Assembly (NCBI GenBank): GCA_035712985.1
Contig: DASTAE010000312.1
Location: forward strand, 1-23,512
Direction of reading: 5' to 3'
DNA from: Actinospica sp035712985
GTDB lineage: Bacteria; Actinomycetota; Actinomycetes; Streptomycetales; Catenulisporaceae
Length of the DNA stretch: 23,512 nucleotides
The position numbers were made by a program, and so were the translations under genes. The notes below the pieces were generated by a model, which made no database searches, was not told the DNA's origin, and saw nothing but the letters and a program-made list of their open reading frames with translations. Positions 6,598 through 15,153 of this stretch are shown here, piece after piece (the first letter of the stretch is position 1; each line of letters starts with the position of its first letter).

Positions 6598-9500
6598 TCA
6601 GGTGTTGAAGTACTTGGCCTCGGGGTGGTGCACCACGATGGCGTCGGTGGCCTGCTCCGGGTGCAGTTGGTACTCCTCGGAGAGGGTGACGCCGATGCGT
6701 TCGGGCTCAAGCAGCTCGACGATCTTCGCCCGGTCCTCCAGGTTGGGGCAGGCGCCGTAGCCGAGCGAGAAGCGCGCGCCGCGGTATTCGAGCTTGAGCA
6801 TTCCGTCGATGGTCGCCGGGTCCTGTCCGGCGTAGCCCAGCTCGGCGCGCACCCGGGCGTGCCAGTACTCCGCGAGCGCCTCGGTCAGCTGAACCGAGAG
6901 GCCGTGCAGCTCGAGGTAGTCGCGGTAGGCGTTGGCCGCGAACAGTTTTCCGGTTTCCTCGGCGATCCGTCCGCCGACGGTGACCAGCTGGAACGCGACC
7001 ACATCGGTCTCGCCCTTCGCCTCGTCGGCGCCGTCCTGCGGACGGAAGTAGTCGGCCAGGCACAGGTGCCGGTCGCGTCGCTGCCTCGGGAAGGTGAACC
7101 GGGTGCGCTCGGCGCCGCGCTCGTCCAGGACGATCAGGTCGTCGCCCTTGGAGACGGCCGGGAAGAAGCCGTAGACGACGGCGGCTTCGAGCAGGTTCTC
7201 GGTGTGCAGCCGGTCGAGCCACATCCGCAGCCGGGGCCGGCCTTCGGTTTCCACGAGCTCTTCGTACGAGGGTCCGTCATCGCCGCGGCTGCCGCGCAGA
7301 CCCCACTGGCCGAGGAACGTGGCGCGCTCGTCGAGCCAGGAGGCGTAGTCGGCCAGCTGGATGCCCTTGACCACGCGGGTTCCCCAGAACGGCGGGACCG
7401 GGATCGGGTTGTCCGTCGCGACGTCGGAGCGAGCCGGCAGCTCCTCGGGCTCGGTGAGCACGGCCGAGGCGCGCGGTGCCACCCGGCGCTTGCGCAGCTC
7501 CGGCAGACTCGCGCCCGGCGCGCCGGTCTTGACGGCCGCGACCGCGTCCATGAGCCGCAGTCCCTCGAAAGCGTCGCGGGCATAACGCACCTCGCCCTCG
7601 TAGATCTCGGCGAGGTCCTGCTCCACGTAGGCCCGGGTGAGGGCGGCGCCGCCGAGCAGCACCGGCCAGCGGGCGGCCACGCCGCGCTGGTTCATCTCCT
7701 CCAGGTTCTCCTTCATCACCACGGTGGACTTCACCAGCAGGCCGGACATGCCGATCGCGTCGGCGCGATGCTCGTCGGCGGCCTGCAGGATCGCGGAGAT
7801 GGGCTGCTTGATGCCGATGTTGATCACGGTGTAGCCGTTGTTGGTCAGGATGATGTCGACCAGGTTCTTGCCGATGTCGTGCACGTCGCCCTTGACCGTG
7901 GCGAGCACGATGGTGGCCTTGCCCGAGGAGTCGGCCTTCTCCATGTGCGGTTCGAGGTAGGCGACGGCGTTCTTCATCACCTCGGCGGACTGGAGCACGA
8001 AGGGCAACTGCATCTGGCCGGAGCCGAACAGCTCACCTACCGTCTTCATGCCCTCCAGCAGCACCTCGTTGACGATGGCGAGGGCCGGGCGACCAACCAG
8101 TGCCTCTTCGAGGTCTGCTTCGAGTCCGTTGCGGTCGCCGTCCACGATCCGCCGCTGCAGGCGCTCCTCCAGCGGCAGCGCCGCGAGTTCCTGCGCGCGG
8201 GTCGCCCTGGCCGAGGCGGTGGAGACGCCCTCGAACAGTTCCAGGAACCGGGCCAGCGGGTCATAGGCCGGCTCGTCCGCGGTTTCCGGGCGGCGGCGGT
8301 CGTAGACCAGGTCGAGCGCGACATCGAGCTGCTGCTGCGGGATACGGGAGGTCGGCACGATCTTCGAGGCGTGCACGATGGCCGAGTCGAGGCCGGCTTC
8401 GACGCATTCGTGCAGGAACACCGAGTTGAGCACCTGCCGTGCGGCCGGGTTCAGGCCGAAGGAGATGTTGGACAGGCCGAGCGTCGTCTGCACGTCCGGG
8501 TGGCGGCGCTTGAGCTCGCGGATCGCCTCGATGGTCTCCAGCCCGTCGCGGCGCGATTCCTCTTGTCCGGTGGCGATGGTGAAGGTGAGGCAGTCGATCA
8601 GGATGGAGGATTCGGGGATCCCCCAGTTGTCGGTGAGATCCGCGATGAGCCGCTCGGCGATAGCCACCTTGTGGTCGGCGGTGCGCGCCTGGCCCTGCTC
8701 GTCGATGGTCAGCGCGACGACAGCCGCGCCGTGTTCGGCGGCCAGGGCCGCGATCTTGGCGAAGCGTGAGTCTGGGCCGTCTCCGTCCTCGTAGTTGACG
8801 GAGTTGATGACGCTGCGGCCGCCCAGCAGCTCCAGTCCCGCCTGGAGCACCGGCGGTTCAGTGGAGTCGAGCACGATCGGCAGCGTGGAGGCGGTGGCCA
8901 TCCGCCCGGCCACCTCGCGCATGTCCGCCACGCCGTCGCGGCCCACGTAGTCGACGCACAGGTCGAGCAGGTGCGCGCCGTCACGGATCTGGGTGCGGGC
9001 GATCTCGATGCAGGCGTTCCAGTCCTCGGCCAGCAGTGCCTCACGGAACGCCTTGGAGCCATTGGCGTTGGTACGCTCGCCGATCGCCAGGAACGAGCTG
9101 TCCTGACGGAACGGGACGGTCTGGTAGAGCGATGAGGCGCCCGGCTCGGGCCTTGGCGATCGGTGCGCCAGCTCGCGGCCGCGGACCCGCTCGACGACCT
9201 GCCGGAGATGCTCCGGCGTGGTGCCGCAGCAGCCGCCAACGAGGGAGAGCCCGTATTCGCGGGTGAAGGTGTCGTGCGCGTCGGCGAGCTCGGACGGGCT
9301 GAGCGGGAAGTGCGCGCCGTCGCGGCCGAGGATCGGCAGGCCTGCGTTCGGCATGCAGGACAAGCCGATGCGCGCCTGCTTGGCCAGGTACCGCAGGTGC
9401 TCGCTCATCTCGGCGGGGCCGGTGGAACAGTTGAGCCCGATCAGTTCGACGCCGAGGGCTTCCAGACTGGAGAGTGCGGCACCGATCTCGCTGCCGAGCA

Positions 9501-10104
9501 GCATCGTCCCGGTGGTCTCGACCGCGACCTGAGCGAAGATCGGTAGGTCGGCGCCTGCGGCCTTGAGCGCGCGGCGGGCGCCGACCACGGCGGCCTTCAT
9601 CTGGAGCAGATCCTGGCTGGTTTCGATGAGGAGCGCGTGCACGCCGCCGGCGACAAGGCCGGCGCTCTGCTGCTCGTACCCGTCGCGCAGTGCCGCGTAA
9701 GGCAGGTGCCCGAGGCTGGGCAGCTTCGTGCCGGGTCCGATCGAGCCGATCACCCAACGCGGCCGATCCGGTGTGTTGTACCCGTCGGCCACTTCGCGGG
9801 CCAGCCGTGCGGCCGTCTCGGACAGCTCGTAGATCCGATGCGCGATGTCGTACTCTCCGAGCGCGGTCAGGTTCGCGCCGAAAGTGTTGGTTTCCACGCA
9901 GTCCACGCCAACGGCGAAGTAGGCGTCATGCACCGAGCGGATGATGTCGGGCCGGGTGGCATTGAGGATCTCGCTGCAGCCCTCCAGACCCTCGAAATCG
10001 TCGAGGGTGGGGTTCTGGGCGTGGAGCATCGTGCCCATCGCTCCGTCGGCCACGACGACGCGCTCGGTCAACGCGCGGCGCAGTTGCGCTGCGGTGGAAA
10101 CCAT
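6598..10104 (-). CDS. metH: Cobalamin-dependent methionine synthase MetH
   Basis: MetH transfers a methyl group from methyltetrahydrofolate to homocysteine through protein-bound cobalamin. The 1168-residue protein has all four modules. The homocysteine domain (1-310) has zinc ligands Cys226, Cys292 and Cys293. The folate-binding domain (about 335-600) contains IGERTNANGSKAF. The cobalamin domain (about 620-860) has DVHDIG with lower-ligand His742, and Ser787. The SAM-dependent reactivation domain (about 890-1168) has RFSLGYGACPNL at 1111-1122. No essential residue is missing. ATG at 10104 is preceded by GGAAAGGA, a good ribosome site. A TACCCT hexamer at 10150-10155 (minus) may be the -10. 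No cobalamin riboswitch box was seen upstream. The gene is divergent from the PAC2 gene. Confidence 0.98.
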   Translation of the reverse strand: MVSTAAQLRRALTERVVVADGAMGTMLHAQNPTLDDFEGLEGCSEILNATRPDIIRSVHDAYFAVGVDCVETNTFGANLTALGEYDIAHRIYELSETAARLAREVADGYNTPDRPRWVIGSIGPGTKLPSLGHLPYAALRDGYEQQSAGLVAGGVHALLIETSQDLLQMKAAVVGARRALKAAGADLPIFAQVAVETTGTMLLGSEIGAALSSLEALGVELIGLNCSTGPAEMSEHLRYLAKQARIGLSCMPNAGLPILGRDGAHFPLSPSELADAHDTFTREYGLSLVGGCCGTTPEHLRQVVERVRGRELAHRSPRPEPGASSLYQTVPFRQDSSFLAIGERTNANGSKAFREALLAEDWNACIEIARTQIRDGAHLLDLCVDYVGRDGVADMREVAGRMATASTLPIVLDSTEPPVLQAGLELLGGRSVINSVNYEDGDGPDSRFAKIAALAAEHGAAVVALTIDEQGQARTADHKVAIAERLIADLTDNWGIPESSILIDCLTFTIATGQEESRRDGLETIEAIRELKRRHPDVQTTLGLSNISFGLNPAARQVLNSVFLHECVEAGLDSAIVHASKIVPTSRIPQQQLDVALDLVYDRRRPETADEPAYDPLARFLELFEGVSTASARATRAQELAALPLEERLQRRIVDGDRNGLEADLEEALVGRPALAIVNEVLLEGMKTVGELFGSGQMQLPFVLQSAEVMKNAVAYLEPHMEKADSSGKATIVLATVKGDVHDIGKNLVDIILTNNGYTVINIGIKQPISAILQAADEHRADAIGMSGLLVKSTVVMKENLEEMNQRGVAARWPVLLGGAALTRAYVEQDLAEIYEGEVRYARDAFEGLRLMDAVAAVKTGAPGASLPELRKRRVAPRASAVLTEPEELPARSDVATDNPIPVPPFWGTRVVKGIQLADYASWLDERATFLGQWGLRGSRGDDGPSYEELVETEGRPRLRMWLDRLHTENLLEAAVVYGFFPAVSKGDDLIVLDERGAERTRFTFPRQRRDRHLCLADYFRPQDGADEAKGETDVVAFQLVTVGGRIAEETGKLFAANAYRDYLELHGLSVQLTEALAEYWHARVRAELGYAGQDPATIDGMLKLEYRGARFSLGYGACPNLEDRAKIVELLEPERIGVTLSEEYQLHPEQATDAIVVHHPEAKYFNT

Positions 10105-10318
10105 GGGCAGTCCTTTCCATGCGTGGGAACCCCCGTGCTTCGCTCATCAAGGGTAGCGGCGGGCGCGCACTCAGCGGCGAAGCGTCTCACGGGCGTAGGC
10201 TGAGAGCGGCGCGCGCCGTGGGGCGGAACGCCTGGCAGTGTGTTTGGTGTATGAGATCGTGTACTGCTGCTGCCTTGGGCGTTCGTAGCTCAGGGCCGAG
10301 AAGGACGAGGAGGCGCGG

Positions 10319-11263
10319 GTGATCGAGCTCGAGGAGCTGCCCGAGCTGGTCGACCCGGTGATGGTCGCGGCGTTCGAGGGGTGGAACGATGCCGCCGACG
10401 CCGCGTCCAATGCGATCCGGCATCTGGCCGAGGTCCTGGACGCGGACCTGTTCGGCGCGATGGACGCCGAGGACTACTACGACTTCCAGGTAAACCGGCC
10501 GGTACTGGCCCTCGACGATGAGGGCGATCGGGAGATCGTCTGGCCCACGACCCGGTTCTCGGTGGCCCGGGTGCCGGTGGCGAGTGCCCGTTCCGAGGCG
10601 GCGGGGTCTGAGACGGGAGTGGTCGCGGCGGCGGTCGAGGGCGCCGGTTTCCGGGATGTGGTGTTGGTGCACGGCATCGAGCCGAACATGCGCTGGCGCT
10701 CCTTCTGTGAGGAGATGTTCGATCTCGCCCGCGATCTGGGGGTCCGTACGATCGTCTCGCTCGGCGCGCTGCTTGCCGATGTACCGCACACCCGCCCGGT
10801 GCCGGTCAGCGGCTCGTCCAGCAACGAGGATCTGCAAGGCGCGCACGGCCTCGACAAGCCGACGCTGCAGGGGCCGACCGGTATCAACGGCGTGCTGCAG
10901 GAGATGGCCAGGCATGAGGAGATCGACCTGGTCTCGTTCTGGGCGGCGGTTCCGCATTATGTGGCGCAGGCTCCGTGCCCGAAGGCGACTCTGGCGCTGA
11001 TCCGGCGGATCGAGGACGTACTGGATCTGACCATTCCGCTCGGTGATCTGCCGGAAGAGGCACGGGCCTGGGAGACCGGCGTGGACGAGCTGGCGGCGGA
11101 GGACTCGGAGGTCGCCGAGTATGTCCGCACGCTGGAGGAGGCGAAGGACACCGCCGAACTGCCGGAAGCCAGCGGTGAGGCCATCGCCCGCGAGTTCGAG
11201 CGTTATCTGCGCCGGCACGAGCGCCGCCGCCGCGGCGGCACCGCGGAGGACGGTCCTTCGTAA
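10319..11263 (+). CDS. PAC2-family protein, ParJ-like
   Basis: This 314-residue cytosolic protein of the PAC2 family is named after proteasome-assembly-chaperone 2 homologues. Recognisable parts are VAAFEGWNDAADAAS near the N-terminus, LVHGIEPNMRW in the middle, and the glycine-rich LQGPTGINGVL. The tail is Arg-rich and charged. The S. coelicolor relative SCO1662 was described as ParJ, which affects ParA polymerisation; the position between metH and mshC fits that gene, but whether the role carries over is inference. M. tuberculosis Rv2125 belongs to the same family. GTG at 10319 follows GAGGAGG by five bases, a strong start. The stop codon is the first base triplet of a three-copy 15-bp repeat. 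Confidence 0.9.
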   Translation: MIELEELPELVDPVMVAAFEGWNDAADAASNAIRHLAEVLDADLFGAMDAEDYYDFQVNRPVLALDDEGDREIVWPTTRFSVARVPVASARSEAAGSETGVVAAAVEGAGFRDVVLVHGIEPNMRWRSFCEEMFDLARDLGVRTIVSLGALLADVPHTRPVPVSGSSSNEDLQGAHGLDKPTLQGPTGINGVLQEMARHEEIDLVSFWAAVPHYVAQAPCPKATLALIRRIEDVLDLTIPLGDLPEEARAWETGVDELAAEDSEVAEYVRTLEEAKDTAELPEASGEAIAREFERYLRRHERRRRGGTAEDGPS

Positions 11264-11305
11264 CGGGTCGCGTCGTAACGGGTCGCGTCGTAACGGGTCG
11301 CGTCG
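11261..11305. repeat. Three perfect 15-bp tandem repeats beginning with the PAC2 stop codon
   Basis: TAACGGGTCGCGTCG occurs three times in a row at 11261, 11276 and 11291. The first TAA is the stop codon of the upstream gene, so because 15 is a multiple of three all three stops are in frame. The rest of the 261-bp spacer to the toxin gene shows no gene or clear hairpin terminator. Confidence 0.93.
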
Positions 11306-11524
11306 CTCCGTCTGCGTTCGCCATCCCCGGTCGCCGTGTCTGCTCGCCGTTTCTGTTCGCTACGTCCGACGCCATCGTCGCGCCGCGCGGCCGAGTGTGC
11401 GGGCGTGGTGAAGAAACGCTATTCAGTAGAGAAACACTGCTGTGGAACGGCCTGCGATGAGACCGTCCGCGGCGATCGGCTCGCCTGCCCTTTGGGGCGT
11501 GCGCGGGAATGTCGTCGCCGCGCG

Positions 11525-11953
11525 TCAGCCTTCGTATTCGAACGGGTTGAGCAGCCGGACGCCGGTGCGCTCGAAGTCCTTCACATTGCGCGTCACGACG
11601 GTCCAGTCGCGAGAGAGCGCCTGCGCCGCGATCAACGCGTCCGCCTCTGGCAGCTGCTTGTGATCGGCCGTGATCCGGCCCCACATCAATGCGTCTTCCA
11701 GGTTCACGGGCAACAGCCGATCTCCGAACGCATAGCTGTCGATGAGTTCGTCGAGCCAACGGTCAAGCCGTTGCCCGGCCCGAGCGTCGGTGCGCGACCG
11801 GAGACGGGCGCCTCTCCGGATCTCACCGAGCACCACCACGCTGAGGTGCATCCGGTGATCCGGTACGGAGGCGATCCAGGCGAGCACGTTGCGGTTAGGC
11901 GTAACCCGCCTGAACTCGGAAAGCACGTTGGTGTCGAGCACGTACATGGTCAC
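11525..11953 (-). CDS. vapC: PIN-domain toxin of a VapBC-type pair
   Basis: This is a 142-residue PIN-domain ribonuclease, expected to cleave RNA when free of its antitoxin. The acidic metal-binding residues are present: Asp7 (YVLDTNVLSE), Glu44 (VLGEIRRG), Asp105 (LPEADALIAA) and Asp126 (TRNVKDF). The GTG at 11953 overlaps the antitoxin stop codon (GTGA); an in-frame ATG at 11947 is an equally likely start. The exact RNA target cannot be inferred. The pair lies between the parJ-like gene and mshC, which I recall as neighbours in Streptomyces, so it is probably an acquired module. Confidence 0.93.
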   Translation of the reverse strand: MTMYVLDTNVLSEFRRVTPNRNVLAWIASVPDHRMHLSVVVLGEIRRGARLRSRTDARAGQRLDRWLDELIDSYAFGDRLLPVNLEDALMWGRITADHKQLPEADALIAAQALSRDWTVVTRNVKDFERTGVRLLNPFEYEG

Positions 11954-12264
11954 TCGTCCAGATCAAGGTCCATGAAGAGGTTGAGGTCCTCCTCGGAGAC
12001 GTAGTGCTTCGGCCGGTCGTTGATAAGCTCGATGGTCTCGTCGTCGAGTACCGGACCGTTGAGCAGCCAGGATTTGAACGTCTTCTTCGGCTCGCCATGT
12101 TGATGTAGTCGGTTGTACTCCTCGATGTCGATCACGACGGCGATCTCCTCCCCGTGCTTGGTGACGAACTGCGGGCCATCCGCCTGGACGGACCGGATCA
12201 GTTCGCTGAACCGCTGCTTGGCTTCCTGAATCTGCCAGTGTGCGTCCGATTTCGCAGTGGTCAT
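11950..12264 (-). CDS. Phd/YefM-family antitoxin of the VapBC-type pair
   Basis: This 104-residue antitoxin has an N-terminal Phd/YefM fold (WQIQEAKQRFSELIRSV, FVTKHGEEIAVVIDIEEYNRL), which binds DNA and represses its own operon. Its acidic C-terminal tail (about 60-104, ending MDLDLDE) would wrap the toxin. ATG at 12264 follows GGGAGG at a good distance; an upstream in-frame start at 12339 would run through the promoter and is not favoured. Its last codon overlaps the toxin start, so expression is coupled. Pairing a Phd-type antitoxin with a PIN toxin is common. Confidence 0.92.
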   Translation of the reverse strand: MTTAKSDAHWQIQEAKQRFSELIRSVQADGPQFVTKHGEEIAVVIDIEEYNRLHQHGEPKKTFKSWLLNGPVLDDETIELINDRPKHYVSEEDLNLFMDLDLDE

Positions 12265-12292
12265 CGCGAACCTCCCGGCTTCCGAGTTCTCG

Positions 12293-12317
12293 ATTCTACC
12301 TAGACAGACTAGACAGA
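12293..12317 (-). promoter_or_regulatory. Promoter and likely operator of the toxin-antitoxin operon
   Basis: On the minus strand a TAGAAT -10 (12293-12298) lies just downstream of two direct copies of TCTGTCTA (12301-12308 and 12310-12317), 9 bp apart and inside the -10/-35 spacer region. Such repeats in a toxin-antitoxin promoter are typical antitoxin binding sites. The binding role is inferred. Confidence 0.55.
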
Positions 12318-12390
12318 ATTCCACCGCGCCCGCAAGCACAGCGGACTAAGTGTGATGAAGCGACTACCGAGTGCGCAGGCTCGGCCCCAG

Positions 12391-13647
12391 CTAGAGCGCG
12401 ACGCCCAGCAAGGCGTCCACCGCACGCGAAACGAGCCCTGGCGCGCTGGTATCGCTCCCGGCATCGCTGGACGTGCCACCTGCGAGAACAGCATCAGCCC
12501 AGCCGTCCACCGCAGCTAGCGCCCCAGGCGTGTCCAGGTCGTCCGCGAGGCGCTCGCGCAGCGTCGCGAGCAGGGCGTCCGCCGGGAGCGCATCAGGTCG
12601 CGACACCGCGGCGCGCCACTTCGCCAAGCGCTGCTCTGCGGCCTCCAGGTCGGCCGGGAACCACTCCCAGTCCGCGCGGTAATGGTGCGCGAGGATCGCC
12701 AGCCGAATCGCCATCGGCTCGTGGCCGCCCGCGCGCAGCTTGGAGACGAAGACCAGGTTGCCCTTGGACTTCGACATCTTCTCCCCGTCCAGCGCGACCA
12801 TGCCGGCATGCGCGTAGACCTTGGCGAAGGGCCGCTCTCCCGTGACCACCTGAGCTTCGGCCGCGCCCATCTCGTGGTGTGGGAACGCGAGGTCGGAACC
12901 GCCGCCCTGCACGTCGATACCGCTGCCCAGATACTTCAGCGCGATCGCCGCGCATTCGATGTGCCAGCCGGGACGCCCGGCGCCGAGCGAGGTCGGCCAG
13001 GACGGTTCGCCTGGCCGCGCCGCGAGCCACAGCAGGCAGTCGAGCGGATGCCGCTTTCCGGGACGGTCCGGATCCCCGCCGCGCTCCGCGAAGACCTTCT
13101 CCTGGAGGGCGGGATCGAGCCCTGAGACCGCCCCGAATTCGGAGTCGCTGTGCACGTCGAAGTAGATGTCCTCGTCGACGCGGTACGCCGCACCACTCTC
13201 GAGAAGCTGTTCAACGAGTTCGACGACGAGCGGTATCGCCTCTACCGCACCCACGTATTGGTAGGGCGGCAAGATACGCAGCGCGGTCATGTCCTCCCGG
13301 AAGAGCGCGGTCTCGCGCAGGGCGAGCACCTGCCAGTCGGCACCGTTCTTGTTCGCGCGCTCGAGCAACGGGTCATCGATATCGGTGACGTTCTGGACGT
13401 AACGCACCTCGTGTCCTGCATCCCGCCAAACGCGCTGGACGAGGTCGAAAGCTGTGTACGTCGCCGCGTGCCCGATATGGGTCGCGTCGTAGGGGGTAAT
13501 TCCGCACACGTAGATGCGGGCCGGGCTCCCGCTGTCCGCACTCCCCGCCGGGGTGGGAACGAGCGTGCCGGTGGACGTGTCGTAAAGGCGAAGGGTGTCG
13601 CCGCGTCCAGGCAGGGTCGGCGGGTTGTTCGTCGGCCAGGCATCCAT
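12391..13647 (-). CDS. mshC: Cysteine:1D-myo-inosityl 2-amino-2-deoxy-alpha-D-glucopyranoside ligase MshC
   Basis: MshC uses ATP to join cysteine to GlcN-inositol, the third-from-last chemical stage of mycothiol, the main actinobacterial thiol. It is a cysteinyl-tRNA-synthetase paralogue of 418 residues without the tRNA-binding C-terminus. Seen in the sequence are YVCGITPYDATHIGHAAT (zinc ligand Cys48; HIGH-type motif 57-60), NVTDIDDPLLERA, GWHIECAAIAL (Cys232), FPHHEMG (His257/258) and KMSKSKGN (290-297). ATG at 13647 is chosen over an in-frame GTG at 13656 because the protein family begins near MxAWP. Also, a TAAAGT hexamer, which includes part of that GTG, lies exactly 7 nt before the ATG. 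The other mycothiol genes are not in the window. Confidence 0.97.
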   Translation of the reverse strand: MDAWPTNNPPTLPGRGDTLRLYDTSTGTLVPTPAGSADSGSPARIYVCGITPYDATHIGHAATYTAFDLVQRVWRDAGHEVRYVQNVTDIDDPLLERANKNGADWQVLALRETALFREDMTALRILPPYQYVGAVEAIPLVVELVEQLLESGAAYRVDEDIYFDVHSDSEFGAVSGLDPALQEKVFAERGGDPDRPGKRHPLDCLLWLAARPGEPSWPTSLGAGRPGWHIECAAIALKYLGSGIDVQGGGSDLAFPHHEMGAAEAQVVTGERPFAKVYAHAGMVALDGEKMSKSKGNLVFVSKLRAGGHEPMAIRLAILAHHYRADWEWFPADLEAAEQRLAKWRAAVSRPDALPADALLATLRERLADDLDTPGALAAVDGWADAVLAGGTSSDAGSDTSAPGLVSRAVDALLGVAL

Positions 13648-13654
13648 GCGTTCC

Positions 13655-13660
13655 ACTTTA
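13655..13660 (-). promoter_or_regulatory. Candidate leaderless -10 of mshC
   Basis: TAAAGT on the minus strand is 7 nt before the ATG at 13647. It overlaps the alternative GTG, which argues against that start. No convincing -35 is visible. mshC may also be reached by read-through from the upstream SCO1664-like gene 111 bp away. Confidence 0.35.
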
Positions 13661-13758
13661 CGGTCAGGCCGCGATCAAGAGCGAGCGCCATTCGACCAGC
13701 AGATTATGTGCACGCCTCATGCGTATGGCGCGGCGGCGCTCTCGGCGCGGCTCAACGA

Positions 13759-14547
13759 TCAGACGAGCGGCCACGGGATCGGTCGGCGGCGGCCTTCCGG
13801 ACCGGGGAATCGACCGGCTGCGAGCAACGCCTCGATCCGCGCGTGAAAGGCGACGGTTTCCGGCTCGCTGAGCAGCGCGGTGAGGCGGTCCGCGAGCGCG
13901 CTGTCCGTGTGTATCCGCTTGAGCTCGGTTGCCTCCGGCTCGTTCAGCGGGCGGCCCGCGAAACCCCACAGCAGTGTTCGCAGCTTGTCGTCGACATGGA
14001 AGGAAACGCCGTGGTCGATTGCGTAGACATGGCCCTTGGCATCAGGCAGGAGGTGGCCGCCCTTACGGTCGGCGTTGTTGATTACCACATCAAAGAGCGC
14101 GATACGCCGCAGTATCTCGCTGTCCTGATGCGCGAGGACTCCCTGCTCGTCATCGTCGAGTCCGACCGTGATGATCGGGCACCAGCCGTCTAACGCGCTT
14201 GGCTCGACGGTCACCGGCACAATGGCGAGGAGTTGCGTCTCGTCTTCGGTTTCGATCCAGCGCTGGCACATGCCCAAGCCGTACGGGCCGTCACGCAGCA
14301 CGGTTTCCGGTACGAGATCCCAGCCGAGGGCGGCGCTGACTTCATATGCCGCGACTTCGCGGGCGGCAAGAGTGCCGTCGGGGAAGTCCCACAGCGGGCT
14401 CTCCCCCGCTATCGGCTTGTACACGCAGGTGATGCTGGTCTGCTCAGCTCCGTCGCCGAGAACCGCGATGCAGTAAAGCGTGGCGTTCGAGGCGTCGGTG
14501 AGCCGGCCTTCGACCTTCAGCGCACCGTCGCGCAGTGCGTCGGTCAC
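13759..14547 (-). CDS. SCO1664-family protein (PI3/PI4-kinase-like fold)
   Basis: This 262-residue protein belongs to an actinobacterial family distantly related to phosphatidylinositol 3/4-kinases. Kinase-like landmarks are CVYKP (Lys44), a catalytic-loop-like VINNADRKGGH (155-165) and a metal-loop-like AIDHGVSFH (Asp178). The order fits an active kinase fold, but no substrate is known to me. GTG at 14547 is preferred because it overlaps the TGA of the upstream DUF3090 gene (GTGA) and gives the typical family N-terminus. The frame also allows a GTG at 14586 with 13 extra residues. Position between DUF3090 and mshC is conserved in the Streptomyces order as I recall it. Confidence 0.88.
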   Translation of the reverse strand: MTDALRDGALKVEGRLTDASNATLYCIAVLGDGAEQTSITCVYKPIAGESPLWDFPDGTLAAREVAAYEVSAALGWDLVPETVLRDGPYGLGMCQRWIETEDETQLLAIVPVTVEPSALDGWCPIITVGLDDDEQGVLAHQDSEILRRIALFDVVINNADRKGGHLLPDAKGHVYAIDHGVSFHVDDKLRTLLWGFAGRPLNEPEATELKRIHTDSALADRLTALLSEPETVAFHARIEALLAAGRFPGPEGRRRPIPWPLV

Positions 14548-15119
14548 GCCGCCGTCCGGCGCCGGTAACCGTTCTGGCGCGGGCACACGTGCCCCTCCGG
14601 ATCCAGCGGCAGCTCACACAGCGGGCAGGGCGGTCGGCCGGCGGCGACCACGGCTTGAGCGCGGGCCGCGAAGGCACGGGCCTGGCCGCCGGTGAGACGC
14701 ACCCGCAGCACGTCGGGCGCTTCCGCGGTCTGATCGTCGGACAGCGGCTCGGCCGGATTTTCGTCCTCGGTGATGGCCCCGGCCTCGATCACGATCCGGG
14801 AGTGCGGCTCGTCCCAGGCCAGCGCCAGGGAGCCGACCCGGAACTCCTCGAGGATGGGCTGGTCCAGCGGTTCGTTGTCGCTGAGGTCGGAGGGCACCGC
14901 GGCGGGCACGTTGGTGCTGCCCCCGGTGCGTCGCACGATTTCGTCGAGCAGTTCTTCCAGCCGCTCGGCGAGCAGGGCCACCTGCTCCTTTTCCAGGCCG
15001 ACCGAGGTGACTCGGGGACCGGAGCGGGCTTGCAGAAAGAAGGAACGGGAGCCGGGCTCGCCCACGGTGCCGGCTACGAACCGCTCCGGCGGGTCGTACA
15101 CGAACAGATGCCTCGGCAC
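14544..15119 (-). CDS. DUF3090 family protein with C-terminal Cys/His cluster
   Basis: This 191-residue protein is of unknown function, related by order and sequence to SCO1665. It begins MPRHLFVYDPPERFVAGTVG and has a helical segment EKEQVALLAERLEELLDEI. It ends with CPLCELPLDPEGHVCPRQNG (Cys165, Cys168, His177, Cys179), which looks like a small zinc-binding site. GTG at 15119 follows GGGAGG with 8-nt spacing; an ATG at 15155 would add 12 residues without a ribosome site. Its stop overlaps the start of the SCO1664-like gene by four bases, so the two are translationally coupled and likely act together. Confidence 0.88.
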   Translation of the reverse strand: MPRHLFVYDPPERFVAGTVGEPGSRSFFLQARSGPRVTSVGLEKEQVALLAERLEELLDEIVRRTGGSTNVPAAVPSDLSDNEPLDQPILEEFRVGSLALAWDEPHSRIVIEAGAITEDENPAEPLSDDQTAEAPDVLRVRLTGGQARAFAARAQAVVAAGRPPCPLCELPLDPEGHVCPRQNGYRRRTAA

Positions 15120-15153
15120 GGTGTCAGCCTCCCTCTCGCTGCGCTGCACATCC

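Noticed and set aside
6115..8769. An 884-codon open frame antisense to metH and the HAD gene
   Set aside because: It overlaps metH, whose protein matches the family over its full length. The frame is open because GC-rich codon bias suppresses stops on the other strand; its translation is low-complexity and has no recognisable motif.
10105..10318. A possible cobalamin riboswitch upstream of metH
   Set aside because: I looked for a B12-box-like GCCACTG sequence and matching helices on the metH strand and found none; only a ribosome site and a possible -10 are visible.
11306..11524. Remnant gene or transposon end next to the toxin gene
   Set aside because: No inverted repeats, target duplication or transposase-like frame could be seen; the stretch is simply unassigned spacer.
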